Shown one piece after another: positions 1 through 7,836 of a DNA stretch of 20,370 bases; the first letter of the stretch is position 1, and the number at the start of each line of letters is the position of its first letter. Made by a program: the position numbers and the translations under genes. A model generated the notes under the pieces. That model was given only the letters and a program-made list of their open reading frames with translations. It was not told the DNA's origin and did not search any database. The DNA comes from an uncultured Flavobacteriales bacterium (lineage in GTDB: Bacteria; Bacteroidota; Bacteroidia; Flavobacteriales_E; Vicingaceae), in NCBI GenBank assembly GCA_937925525.1, contig CALALS010000106.1, positions 1 through 20,370 on the forward strand. Reading direction: 5' to 3'.

Positions 1-42
1 TCTCCCATCTTTTTCTTATCTTTCGGAAAACATTTTAATACA

Positions 43-2358
43 ATGTCCGATTCCAAAACACAAAAAATAAAAGGCGCCCAACCACCCGCAGAACATACAG
101 GCTTAGAGCTTACCGAACCAAAAACAGTAGCAGCCGGAATGGGTGCACTAAAGTCTTCGGTAGAGCAAATAGTAAACGAAATGTCTTTAGCCAAAGGTTG
201 GGAAGTATTGAAAGAAATGAACCAAAAAGACGGCTTCGATTGTCCCGGTTGTGCCTGGCCCGACCCGGATGATAAACGTTCCGTTCTGGGCGAATACTGT
301 GAAAATGGAGTAAAAGCAATTGTAGAAGAAGCCACAGACAAAAGAGCCGACCCTTTCTTTTTCAAAAAGCATAGCATAGAACAATTAAAAGAAAAGTCAG
401 ACTACTGGATTGGAAAAGCAGGCCGCATTACCAACCCCATGTTCTTAGATGAAGGAGCAACACATTACACTCCCATCAGTTGGGAAAAAGCTTTCTCAAT
501 CATTGCTGAAGAACTTAACGCCCTCTCCTCACCCAACGAAGCCATCTTTTATACTTCAGGAAGAACAAGTAACGAAGCAGCTTTTCTTTACCAACTTTTT
601 GTAAGAGAATTTGGCACTAACAACCTACCCGACTGCTCTAACATGTGTCACGAATCAAGCGGAGTAGCATTATCAGAAACACTGGGTATAGGTAAAGGCT
701 CCGTTACACTGGAAGACTTTGAGCACGCAGACTTAGTAATGGTTATCGGTCAAAATCCCGGAACAAATCACCCAAGAATGCTCACCGCACTGGCTGATTG
801 CAAGAAAAATGGAGGTAAAATCATTTCCGTTAATCCTTTACCCGAAACAGGTCTTATCGGATTTTCTCATCCACAAAAACCATTAGAAATGTTAAAAGGC
901 GGTACCAAACTTACTGACCTTTTTCTTCAAGTAAAGATAAATGGAGATGTCGCTTTGTTAAAAGCAATCATGAAAACTATGCTTGATGAAGAAGAAAAAA
1001 ATCCGGGTACTGTTTTCGACTTAGAATTCATCAAAAATCAAACAAATAATTACGAAGCTTTTATAGCCGAACTCAAAAAAGTTAGTGTAGAAGAAATGGC
1101 TGCAATATGTGGTATTTCGGTAGAACAAATTCAAGAAGCCGCTCAACTGATTATGCAAAACAAAAACATTATCATTTGTTGGGCAATGGGGCTTACACAA
1201 CACAAAAATGGTGTTGCAAACATTCAGGAAGTAGTCAATCTTTTATTACTCAAAGGAAGCATAGGAAAAAAGGGCGCAGGTACCTGTCCTGTCAGAGGAC
1301 ATTCTAATGTTCAGGGAGATAGAACTATGGGAATTTGGGAAAAACCAAAACCTGATTTTCTAAACAAACTAAAAGAAGTATTTGGCTTTGAACCGCCAAA
1401 AGAACATGGCGTAGATGTAGTAGAAGCAATACACCACATGCTAGATGGAAAAGCAAAAGTTTTCTTTGCAATGGGAGGAAATTTCCTTTCCGCAACACCC
1501 GATACAGAACTTACGGCAAAGGCTCTGCAAAACTGCAGCTTAACCGTTCACGTATCCACAAAACCTAACAGAAGTCATGTCATTCATGGAAAAAGAGCAC
1601 TCATTTTACCATGTTTATCGCGCTCCGAAAAAGACGAACAAGCTTCCGGTGAGCAATTTGTTTCTGTAGAAAACTCTATGGGTGTCGTTCACTCAAGTAA
1701 AGGAAAATTAACACCTGCTTCACCACATCTAAAAAGTGAACCGGCTATCGTATGCGAATTAGCAAAGGCCGTTTTAAAAAACAAAACAAAAATAAACTGG
1801 GATGAATTTGAACAAAACTATGACAACATTCGCAATAAAATAGAAGCTGTAATTCCTGGCTTTGATAACTACAACACAAGAGTTAGAATACCGGGAGGAT
1901 TTTATTTACCTAACAATGCTCGCGAAGCCGACTTCACCAAAACGTCAACAGGAAAAGCCAATTTCACTGTTCACATTGTTCAAAAAACAGCGTTAAAAGA
2001 AGATGAATTTCTAATGATGACCGTTAGAACGCATGACCAATACAATACTACCATTTATGGTTTAGATGATCGATACAGAGGAATACTTAACGAAAGAAGA
2101 GTGGTGTTAATGAATAAAAATGACATTCGTAAACACAACCTATACCTCAAAGCCAGGGTAGATTTATCAAGTCATTTCGAAAATATTGAAAGAGTTGCAG
2201 AAGACTTTTTTGTTATTCCGTATGATATTCCGGAGCAATGTGTGGCAACCTACTTCCCTGAAGCAAATGTTTTAGTGCCGCTAAATCAAACAGCCGAAAA
2301 GAGTAACACTCCCGCATCTAAATCAGTTGTCATTAAAATAAAGAAAAGACCACTATAA
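43..2358 (+). CDS. FdhF/YdeP family molybdopterin-dependent oxidoreductase
   Basis: This 771-residue protein belongs to the molybdopterin oxidoreductase superfamily, YdeP branch; E. coli YdeP is of similar length and has been linked to acid resistance. The N-terminal signature Cys67-Pro-Gly-Cys70-Ala-Trp-Pro-Asp-Pro, with a further Cys86, is the hallmark of this branch. Cys202-His203 in the run N-M-C-H-E-S-S-G aligns by eye with the Mo-coordinating Sec/Cys-His of formate dehydrogenase H. The following GxGKGSV and GQNPGTNHPRM segments fit the cofactor-binding domain, and the C-terminal third looks like the dinucleotide-binding beta-barrel domain. No signal peptide is visible, so it is probably cytoplasmic. 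The substrate is unknown. It starts at ATG and heads a four-gene unit, overlapping the lipoprotein gene by one base. TATCTTTC at 17-24 is a weak promoter-box match upstream. Family is confident; substrate is not assignable. Confidence 0.9.
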   Translation: MSDSKTQKIKGAQPPAEHTGLELTEPKTVAAGMGALKSSVEQIVNEMSLAKGWEVLKEMNQKDGFDCPGCAWPDPDDKRSVLGEYCENGVKAIVEEATDKRADPFFFKKHSIEQLKEKSDYWIGKAGRITNPMFLDEGATHYTPISWEKAFSIIAEELNALSSPNEAIFYTSGRTSNEAAFLYQLFVREFGTNNLPDCSNMCHESSGVALSETLGIGKGSVTLEDFEHADLVMVIGQNPGTNHPRMLTALADCKKNGGKIISVNPLPETGLIGFSHPQKPLEMLKGGTKLTDLFLQVKINGDVALLKAIMKTMLDEEEKNPGTVFDLEFIKNQTNNYEAFIAELKKVSVEEMAAICGISVEQIQEAAQLIMQNKNIIICWAMGLTQHKNGVANIQEVVNLLLLKGSIGKKGAGTCPVRGHSNVQGDRTMGIWEKPKPDFLNKLKEVFGFEPPKEHGVDVVEAIHHMLDGKAKVFFAMGGNFLSATPDTELTAKALQNCSLTVHVSTKPNRSHVIHGKRALILPCLSRSEKDEQASGEQFVSVENSMGVVHSSKGKLTPASPHLKSEPAIVCELAKAVLKNKTKINWDEFEQNYDNIRNKIEAVIPGFDNYNTRVRIPGGFYLPNNAREADFTKTSTGKANFTVHIVQKTALKEDEFLMMTVRTHDQYNTTIYGLDDRYRGILNERRVVLMNKNDIRKHNLYLKARVDLSSHFENIERVAEDFFVIPYDIPEQCVATYFPEANVLVPLNQTAEKSNTPASKSVVIKIKKRPL

Positions 2359-2894
2359 TGAAATACTTAGCACTATCGCTAATTATTATTTTATCTGTAA
2401 GTTCCTGCAAAAAAGGAGAAGAAGATCCTTTTCTTTCTGTTAGAAGCCGAAAAGCAAGGCTTACAAACAATTGGAAACTCATGCAAATGAACATTTCCTC
2501 AATAGAAACCAACAATTTCTTTGGAGATGATGTTACCTATACTGTAATTCAAAACTATGGCGACAATAATCTATCCATCAAAATGACACATTCTTCAGGC
2601 AGCACCTTAGAAGAAAACTACGAATACTCTAAAACACTACAAATTAATAAAGACGGAACCTATACAACCATTACATCCACACAAGGAGATGTTGAAACCA
2701 TCAATGATTATTGGTATTGGCAAAACGGAAACAAGAAAAAAGATGCACTACAGCTTGATAAAATTTATAACATTAAAGAATTAAGAAAAGATAAATTGGT
2801 TCTCACATGGGAATCAAGCGAAGAAACAACATACAGTGCAGGAGGTTTTAGCAGAACAACACTTACCGGAACCATGACTTTTGAACCCAATTAA
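2358..2894 (+). CDS. Small predicted lipoprotein, lipocalin-like (unknown function)
   Basis: A 178-residue protein with a short lysine-start hydrophobic signal and a lipobox (V-S-S-C, Cys17), so it should be lipidated and envelope-anchored. The residues just after the cysteine, K-K-G-E-E-D, are charged and acidic, as in the surface-export signals of Bacteroidota lipoproteins; surface display is therefore possible but inferred. The mature part has a T-N-N-W-K-L motif near residue 38, alternating polar/hydrophobic strands and a late T-L-T-G-T-M-T-F strand, the pattern of small beta-barrel lipocalin-like proteins common in this phylum. I cannot name its ligand. The ATG overlaps the stop of the oxidoreductase gene by one base (TAATG), and the glycosyltransferase gene follows with no gap, so the genes are likely translationally coupled. 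Confidence 0.7.
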   Translation: MKYLALSLIIILSVSSCKKGEEDPFLSVRSRKARLTNNWKLMQMNISSIETNNFFGDDVTYTVIQNYGDNNLSIKMTHSSGSTLEENYEYSKTLQINKDGTYTTITSTQGDVETINDYWYWQNGNKKKDALQLDKIYNIKELRKDKLVLTWESSEETTYSAGGFSRTTLTGTMTFEPN

Positions 2895-4079
2895 ATGAAT
2901 CTGCTTTACTGTTCATATTGGGGAATTAACGACCCACTCACCCACTCCACTATTTTTCCAAACATAGAAATTCTTTCTTCATTTCCTGAATTTGACGCTA
3001 TCTATTTAGCCACCATTGAACGAAATCCATACACAGCTAAAACCGATTTTGCCAGCAGCAAAGTAAATCACCTTCCTTTGCTAAGTAAATACCAAAACGT
3101 AAAGTTGTTTAATAAATGGTTTGACTTTAATGTGCTTCCCAAGCAAATTCAAAACATTTGCAAACAAAAAAAAATTGACGTTATTTTAGCAAGAGGTGCA
3201 ATGATTGGTGCAATCGCTGCTAAAGCAAAACCGAAAAATGTAAAATTAATCATTGAGTCTTTTGAACCACATGCCGATTACATGGCAGAATCAGGAAGCT
3301 GGAAAAAGTCAGGATTAAAATACAAAACCCAACTTCAATTTGAGGAATTAGAAAAACAAACAGCAGATTTCTTGATTACAGTGTCTGAAAAATACAGAGA
3401 GCTTTTAATTGAAAAAGATAAACTAGAAGAATCAAAAGTTTATACTATTCCTTGCTATACAGATTTGGAAAAGTTTAAATTTTCTAGAAGTACAAGAGAA
3501 GAAACAATAAAACAACTAGGTATTCAACCTCAAGAAATAGTTGGTATTTATGTCGGTAAATTTGGTGATATTTACTATGACACAGAAGCATTTCAGATTT
3601 TTAAAATCGCTTTTGAAACTATTCCGCAATTCAAACTCATCATTTTAACGGGCGACAAGCATGAAGCTATTCAACTAAAATTAAAAATGGTTGGAGTTGA
3701 CTTATCAAAGGTGATTATTAAAACCGTTTTACATAACGAAGTTAATAACTATCTCTGTGCTGCCGATTTTGGATTTGCAACTATAAAACCAGCTCCAAGC
3801 AAACGATATTGTAGTCCTGTAAAAATAGGAGAATATTGGGCATGCGGCTTAGCTGTTCTGCTCACAGAAGGCATTGGAGATGACTCTGAAATTATTGAAA
3901 AAGAAGGTGGAGGTGAAGTATTTAACTACAGCAAACCATCCATTGAAAAGGCTATTAAGGAAGTTTTAAATCAAATTCAACAACCCAATAACAGAGAATT
4001 AAATCGTAAATTGGCAGAGAAATACAAATCTCCTGAAATAGCAATAAAAACCTACCAAAAAATATTCTCACACACCTAA
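2895..4079 (+). CDS. Glycosyltransferase, GT4-like (GT-B fold)
   Basis: A 394-residue protein with the two-domain layout of family 4 glycosyltransferases. The N-terminal half carries a K-x-D-V-I-L-A-R-G-A segment and a helix with ESFEPHADYM, followed by the ITVSEKYRELL helix that usually marks the linker to the second domain. The C-terminal domain has VGIYVGKFGD at about residue 215 and the nucleotide-sugar-binding helix PVKIGEYWACGL, with Glu313 in the position of the EX7E glutamate; a loop rich in acidic and glycine residues follows. It likely adds a sugar from a nucleotide donor to a cell-surface or secondary glycan; donor and acceptor cannot be read from the sequence. Its ATG directly follows the upstream stop, and its stop overlaps the oxygenase ATG by one base. 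Function in the same pathway as the oxygenase is inferred from this coupling. Confidence 0.8.
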   Translation: MNLLYCSYWGINDPLTHSTIFPNIEILSSFPEFDAIYLATIERNPYTAKTDFASSKVNHLPLLSKYQNVKLFNKWFDFNVLPKQIQNICKQKKIDVILARGAMIGAIAAKAKPKNVKLIIESFEPHADYMAESGSWKKSGLKYKTQLQFEELEKQTADFLITVSEKYRELLIEKDKLEESKVYTIPCYTDLEKFKFSRSTREETIKQLGIQPQEIVGIYVGKFGDIYYDTEAFQIFKIAFETIPQFKLIILTGDKHEAIQLKLKMVGVDLSKVIIKTVLHNEVNNYLCAADFGFATIKPAPSKRYCSPVKIGEYWACGLAVLLTEGIGDDSEIIEKEGGGEVFNYSKPSIEKAIKEVLNQIQQPNNRELNRKLAEKYKSPEIAIKTYQKIFSHT

Positions 4080-4882
4080 TGGAATATATTGACTTTGAAT
4101 ATTTACAAGAAAAAAAAGAGTGGCTCAAAAGAGAATGGAGCTCTAAAAGGCCTTTTCATTATGCTGTTTTAGAGAACTTTTTTAAAGCAGAAAAGTCGGA
4201 TGAAATTCATGACAATTACCCCAAGCCCGATGTAAAGTGGGATGGCACAACTTACATTCATCAAAAAAATAAATTTCAGAAATCAGTATTCGAGCCCGGT
4301 TCACTTTTTGATAAGGTCTTCAAAGAACTTAACTCTCCCGAAATGCTAAAGTATTTAGAAGAAGTGACAGGAATTAAAAACATTATCGCTGATGAGAAAT
4401 TATTTGGAGGAGGTTTGCACCAATCGATTAAAGGTGCTTTTTTAAATGTACATGTAGATTATAATATACACCCTGAAACAAAATTCCACAGAAGACTCAA
4501 TCTAATCGTTTACATGAATAAAGATTGGAAAGATGAATATGAAGGATTTTTAGAATTATGGAATATGAAGCGAAAAGAACGAATCGAAAATATTGCTCCT
4601 CACATTAATCGAATGGTTATTTTTGAAACGAATGAAGTTTCTTTTCATGGGCACCCACATCCACTCAACACTCCTGACAACATTAGCAGAAAATCAATTG
4701 CTACTTATTACTATACTAAAGAAAGGCCTGTTCATGAAATTGCAGGAGAACATAATACAATCTATGTTAACACTCAAGGTAGTAAGGGAACAATCAAAAC
4801 TTTTTTTTACGACATAAAAGTTCTAAAAGAACGACTATTTGGCAACAACTACATTAGGTTTTTACCACTATCTAAACCATAA
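4079..4882 (+). CDS. 2-oxoglutarate/Fe(II)-dependent oxygenase family protein
   Basis: A 267-residue protein with the double-stranded beta-helix oxygenase pattern. The iron-binding triad is visible: His125-x-Asp127 in the segment L-N-V-H-V-D-Y-N, and His190 in S-F-H-G-H-P-H-P-L. Arg204 in N-I-S-R-K-S-I-A lies where the 2-oxoglutarate-binding arginine is expected. The run R-R-L-N-L-I-V-Y-M-N before a W-x-x-E-x-x-G-x-L-x-L-W segment is typical of prolyl-4-hydroxylase-like and sugar-associated members (2OG-FeII_Oxy_3 type). It probably hydroxylates a small molecule, a glycan or a protein side chain; the substrate is unknown. It is the last gene of the forward unit and its 3' end overlaps the convergent membrane-protein gene by 34 bases, with no terminator between them. 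Confidence 0.8.
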   Translation: MEYIDFEYLQEKKEWLKREWSSKRPFHYAVLENFFKAEKSDEIHDNYPKPDVKWDGTTYIHQKNKFQKSVFEPGSLFDKVFKELNSPEMLKYLEEVTGIKNIIADEKLFGGGLHQSIKGAFLNVHVDYNIHPETKFHRRLNLIVYMNKDWKDEYEGFLELWNMKRKERIENIAPHINRMVIFETNEVSFHGHPHPLNTPDNISRKSIATYYYTKERPVHEIAGEHNTIYVNTQGSKGTIKTFFYDIKVLKERLFGNNYIRFLPLSKP

Positions 4883-6207
4883 AGAATTACAATTAATGCC
4901 GTTATAAAAAATGGCAAGAAAGGTATTTTAAATCTAACTAAAGCGCCAAAATTAGATGTTGAAAGCCCAATAGAAAAGGCAAACATAAATGAATATATCA
5001 TTGAAAAAAGTAAAACCGGATGTTCAAATATTATCCTAATAATTCTTATAATATTGAATCTAGCCACCCACAAAACATAAACGATTAATAATAAAATGGC
5101 TAAGTTCTCTAAAGCAGACAACAACATACTCACCGATCTTACTTCCCATATAAATGGCCTTAACAAACCAGCCGCAGAAGCCTGTGGAAACTTACTTAAA
5201 GCTCCTAAAAAAGTAGGCTCAAATTCTCCAATATCAAAAGAATTTCCGTCATAATAGTCTCGTTTTAAATCTTGCTGAGTAACAACTGCCGTCTCAAATA
5301 TTTTATCAATAGAAAATTTACCAAACTTATGCTCAAAGGAAAAATATAGTCCTGCAGAACCTGCCAAAGAAATTACCGACAAAATTATCATCCCAATAAA
5401 CTTCATAAAATAACTTCTCACCTTACTAATCTCTATAAAAACCCACCAAATGGCCAAACCTAAAACTAATGTGAAAAACACATAAGGTTTAATACTAATC
5501 ACCAAAAATAAATTCAATACCAGCAAAAAAAGCAGCTTCCAGCTTAAGTTTTTACGAATAATTGATTTATCAAAATAATAAACCAACAAAACTGAAGCTG
5601 TAAAAACCATCGTATCTTTTAGCATTCCGCTCCCCCAAAACAAAACAGAGGGAAGTAAAACAGTTGAATAGACAACATATTTATTTACTTCAGGAAAATA
5701 GCCGATAAAAAACTGATACAACTTCCATACTCCAATGAAAGCAAAAGTACTAAGCAAAACAGTTGTAATAACATAACTTTTAAGCCCTAAAAGTAAAAAG
5801 GGTAAGATAAAAAGAACAGTAAAAAAAGTGTGCCCTTCAAAATAGATATGATCTTCCGGATAACCTGTATGTTCATTAAAAACAATATAGTTTTCATAAG
5901 AAGGTCCCTCAAAAATCACTTGAAAAAAATGGTCGGGTCTGGAATAAAGTAAATTTGCCATACAGTCAGCTACATGATAATATGCAAACGTATCACCTCC
6001 TTTGTAATAATAAATATACATGACAGCAAAAAATAGACCTCCAACTATTTTAGCAATCAACCCAACTAAAAAATATTTGTATTCTGTACCCTTTTGTGAT
6101 TTAGCAAAAAAATAAGCAACTAATAGAATAGCTGTTATATATATAATGCCTGTAAAGATTTCCCATGCATGAATAACATCTAACCCGTATGGTTTAAGCT
6201 CTTCCAA
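4849..6207 (-). CDS. Multi-pass membrane protein, possibly GT-C-type glycosyltransferase
   Basis: A 452-residue protein with roughly ten hydrophobic membrane-spanning segments. After the first two segments comes a periplasm-like loop with Y-K-G-G-D-T-F-A-Y-Y, placing an acidic residue where GT-C glycosyltransferases carry their catalytic Asp. The loop F-W-G-S-G-M-L-K-D-T-M after a mid-protein segment is also common in polyprenyl-sugar-dependent transferases and related Bacteroidota membrane proteins. The last helices hold L-S-T-S-N-F-G-A-L-V-R-F-K. A GT-C or polysaccharide-assembly role is an inference from this pattern; no family can be named with certainty. The start codon is TTG, directly after the TAA stop of rsmA and in the same reading frame; no ATG or GTG alternative exists until about residue 63, well inside a membrane region. 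The 3' end overlaps the convergent oxygenase gene by 34 bases. Confidence 0.65.
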   Translation of the reverse strand: MEELKPYGLDVIHAWEIFTGIIYITAILLVAYFFAKSQKGTEYKYFLVGLIAKIVGGLFFAVMYIYYYKGGDTFAYYHVADCMANLLYSRPDHFFQVIFEGPSYENYIVFNEHTGYPEDHIYFEGHTFFTVLFILPFLLLGLKSYVITTVLLSTFAFIGVWKLYQFFIGYFPEVNKYVVYSTVLLPSVLFWGSGMLKDTMVFTASVLLVYYFDKSIIRKNLSWKLLFLLVLNLFLVISIKPYVFFTLVLGLAIWWVFIEISKVRSYFMKFIGMIILSVISLAGSAGLYFSFEHKFGKFSIDKIFETAVVTQQDLKRDYYDGNSFDIGEFEPTFLGALSKFPQASAAGLLRPFIWEVRSVSMLLSALENLAILLLIVYVLWVARFNIIRIIRIIFEHPVLLFSMIYSFMFAFSIGLSTSNFGALVRFKIPFLPFFITALIVILYGLDSGKNLM

Positions 6208-6978
6208 TTATTGTTGAAGTAGTTTAGTTAACTGAACAAATTCTTCCCAGCCAAGTTGCTCCGGACGTTTATCAAATATCGGCAACTTTTTGTTTTCTTC
6301 ATTCAAAAATGACTTTAATGAATTTCTCATGGTTTTTCTGCGTTGATTAAACGCAGCTTTTACAAGCTCCTTTAATTTCAAATAATCGACCTCAGGTAAA
6401 TACTCTTTCCTTTTAAGTCTAATCACTCCTGATTTAACTTTGGGTGGTGGAGTAAACACATTCTCATTAACGGTAAACAAATACTCCATTTCATAATATG
6501 TTTGTAACAATACGCTTAATATTCCATAGGTTTTGTTACCCGGCTTAGAGCAAAGTCTCTCAGCCACCTCCTTTTGAAACATGCCTACCAACTCACTTAC
6601 CAATACCACATTTTCAAGCGTTTTAAACATAATTTGAGTAGAAATATTGTAAGGAAAATTTCCAATTACGGCTATACTTTCCTGGTTAGAAAAACCAGCC
6701 AAATCAGCCTTTAAAAAATCTTTTTGAATAATATTTTCCAGTTGACTAGGGTATTTTTCCTTCAAATAATCAACAGACTCTTTGTCAACGTCTAAAAAAA
6801 AAGTAGAATATTTATTTTCTGAAATAAGAAAGTCACTTAACACACCCATTCCCGGCCCAATCTCCAAAACAACAGAATAATTACCCCAACCACTTAAACT
6901 GTCAACTATTTTTTTTGCAATGTTCTTGTCATTCAAAAAATGTTGCCCAAGATGTTTTTTTGCTTTTACCTTTTCCAC
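6208..6978 (-). CDS. rsmA: 16S rRNA (adenine(1518)-N6/adenine(1519)-N6)-dimethyltransferase
   Basis: A 256-residue enzyme that dimethylates two adjacent adenosines near the 3' end of 16S rRNA during late small-subunit assembly, using S-adenosylmethionine. The opening K-K-H-L-G-Q-H-F-L-N-D is the family signature. The SAM-binding motif I is E39-I-G-P-G-M-G45, the acidic motif II is in F-L-D-V-D (61-65), and the catalytic N-F-P-Y motif is at 107-110 (NFPY rather than NLPY). The C-terminal region has the F-x-P-x-P-K-V-x-S segment and the F-N-Q-R-R-K-T-M-R-N helix typical of KsgA. The length is normal. The start is GTG: the only in-frame codons between it and the upstream TAG are TTT, AAG and TTA. 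It lies 4 bases after the DUF4286 gene and is followed at once by the membrane-protein gene. Confidence 0.96.
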   Translation of the reverse strand: MEKVKAKKHLGQHFLNDKNIAKKIVDSLSGWGNYSVVLEIGPGMGVLSDFLISENKYSTFFLDVDKESVDYLKEKYPSQLENIIQKDFLKADLAGFSNQESIAVIGNFPYNISTQIMFKTLENVVLVSELVGMFQKEVAERLCSKPGNKTYGILSVLLQTYYEMEYLFTVNENVFTPPPKVKSGVIRLKRKEYLPEVDYLKLKELVKAAFNQRRKTMRNSLKSFLNEENKKLPIFDKRPEQLGWEEFVQLTKLLQQ

Positions 6979-6982
6979 TAAC

Positions 6983-7288
6983 TTAAACTAATTCAAGGAG
7001 AGTTCTAAAGGCAGCAAATTTATTAGCATATTTTTCAGAGTGTTCTTTTTGAAGCTCATCAGCAAACTCGTTTAAATACTTTTCATAATCATTCATGCTT
7101 CTACAAGTATATTGTATGTTGTATGTTGCACCTGTTTCATCACTTTGCACAGATAGTACTTTACTCATTCTATGTTCTATAAACATTCCTGTATTTAGGA
7201 CATCAGGAATATGAGTATTTTTCATCCACTCAACCCACTCACTTTCTATATCAAAATCTATATTTACAGTTACGGAATATATTATCAT
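6983..7288 (-). CDS. DUF4286 family protein
   Basis: A 101-residue cytoplasmic protein recognised as DUF4286, a small family found mainly in Bacteroidota and often located beside rsmA. The opening M-I-I-Y-S-V-T-V-N-I, the W-M-x-x-x-H-I-P-D-V segment and the central Y-N-I-Q-Y strand followed by a charged amphipathic helix fit a ferredoxin-like alpha/beta fold related to dimeric alpha-beta barrel proteins. No catalytic residues are evident and its function is not known. It is the first gene of the minus-strand unit, 4 bases ahead of rsmA. A good promoter box (TATCTTTG on the minus strand) lies 17 bases upstream of its ATG. Cotranscription with rsmA is likely. Confidence 0.85.
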   Translation of the reverse strand: MIIYSVTVNIDFDIESEWVEWMKNTHIPDVLNTGMFIEHRMSKVLSVQSDETGATYNIQYTCRSMNDYEKYLNEFADELQKEHSEKYANKFAAFRTLLELV

Positions 7289-7293
7289 AGCCT

Positions 7294-7301
7294 TATCTTT
7301 A
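7294..7301 (+). promoter_or_regulatory. Possible -7 box for the GNAT-lysC unit
   Basis: TATCTTTA on the plus strand matches TAnnTTTG except for the last base and lies 44 bases before the GNAT start codon. It mirrors the minus-strand box across the inverted repeat. No TTG is seen at the -33 distance, so this is a tentative call. Confidence 0.3.
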
Positions 7302-7305
7302 CACG

Positions 7306-7313
7306 CAAAGATA
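7306..7313 (-). promoter_or_regulatory. Candidate -7 box (TAnnTTTG) for the DUF4286-rsmA unit
   Basis: On the minus strand the sequence reads TATCTTTG, an exact match to the Bacteroidota -7 consensus TAnnTTTG, 17 bases before the DUF4286 ATG. A TTG at the usual -33 distance is not present; TTA lies 20 bases upstream (7334-7336). The position gives a plausible short leader. The box is convincing; the -33 half is weak. Confidence 0.55.
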
Positions 7314-7345
7314 AAGTAAGTTGTTTAATTAGTTAAATTTACGGC

Positions 7346-7834
7346 ATGGACGGTATTATCATTAGAAAAGCAAGAAAAGAAGACCTCAATCAGGTTCTTT
7401 ATCTGATTAAAGAATTGGCTGAATACGAAAAAGCACCGCAAGAAGTCACCATTACTATTGAAGAATTAGAAAGAGATGGTTTTAACGAACAACCATTGTA
7501 TTGGTTATGGGTTGCCGAGCATGATACAAAAGTAATTGGAATTTCATTGTGGTATCTTCGTTTTTCCACCTGGAAAGGAAGGTGTTTATATCTGGAAGAC
7601 ATCATTGTAACTGAAAAATATAGAGGCAAAGGAATTGGCAAAAAACTATTTGAACGAACCATAATGGATGCAAAAGAAATAAATGCTAAATTAATGACTT
7701 GGCAAGTTTTAGATTGGAATTTACCGGCTATCAAGTTTTATCAAAAATACAACGCTGAGTTAGATGATGAGTGGATTAATGGAAAACTAAGGTATGATGA
7801 TATTCAGGCGTTTAACCCGACTAGTGGTATTTAG
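7346..7834 (+). CDS. GNAT N-acetyltransferase, diamine/thialysine acetyltransferase-like
   Basis: A 162-residue single-domain acetyltransferase of the GNAT fold. The acetyl-CoA pyrophosphate loop is R93-G-K-G-I-G98 (R-x-x-G-x-G), preceded by the strand L-Y-L-E-D-I-I-V. The ending W-x-V-L-D-W-N-L-P-A-I-K-F-Y resembles the spermidine/spermine acetyltransferase (SSAT) and thialysine acetyltransferase subgroup, where a W/E-W-N-x-P-A-I-x-F-Y stretch is conserved. It would transfer acetyl from acetyl-CoA to an amine such as a polyamine or lysine analogue; the exact substrate is inferred only. Its ATG follows the divergent promoter region, and lysC starts 2 bases after its stop, so the two are likely cotranscribed. 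Confidence 0.88.
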   Translation: MDGIIIRKARKEDLNQVLYLIKELAEYEKAPQEVTITIEELERDGFNEQPLYWLWVAEHDTKVIGISLWYLRFSTWKGRCLYLEDIIVTEKYRGKGIGKKLFERTIMDAKEINAKLMTWQVLDWNLPAIKFYQKYNAELDDEWINGKLRYDDIQAFNPTSGI

Positions 7835-7836
7835 TA

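Larger units (their letters stand above)
7293..7314. repeat. Perfect 8-bp inverted repeat between divergent genes
   Basis: TTATCTTT (7293-7300) and AAAGATAA (7307-7314) are exact reverse complements separated by six bases (ACACGC). The repeat sits in the 57-base gap between the divergent DUF4286 and GNAT genes. Each arm contains TATCTTT, which is most of the TAnnTTTG promoter element, so the repeat may reflect two back-to-back -7 boxes or an operator laid over them. The distinction cannot be made from sequence. Confidence 0.6.

Noticed and set aside
7334..7341. TAAATTTA as a promoter box for the GNAT gene
   Set aside because: It lies only four bases before the ATG, which would put the transcript start at or inside the coding region.
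7399..7734. 111-codon open frame on the minus strand
   Set aside because: It is antisense to the GNAT gene, which carries the acetyl-CoA loop and expected length. No independent support.
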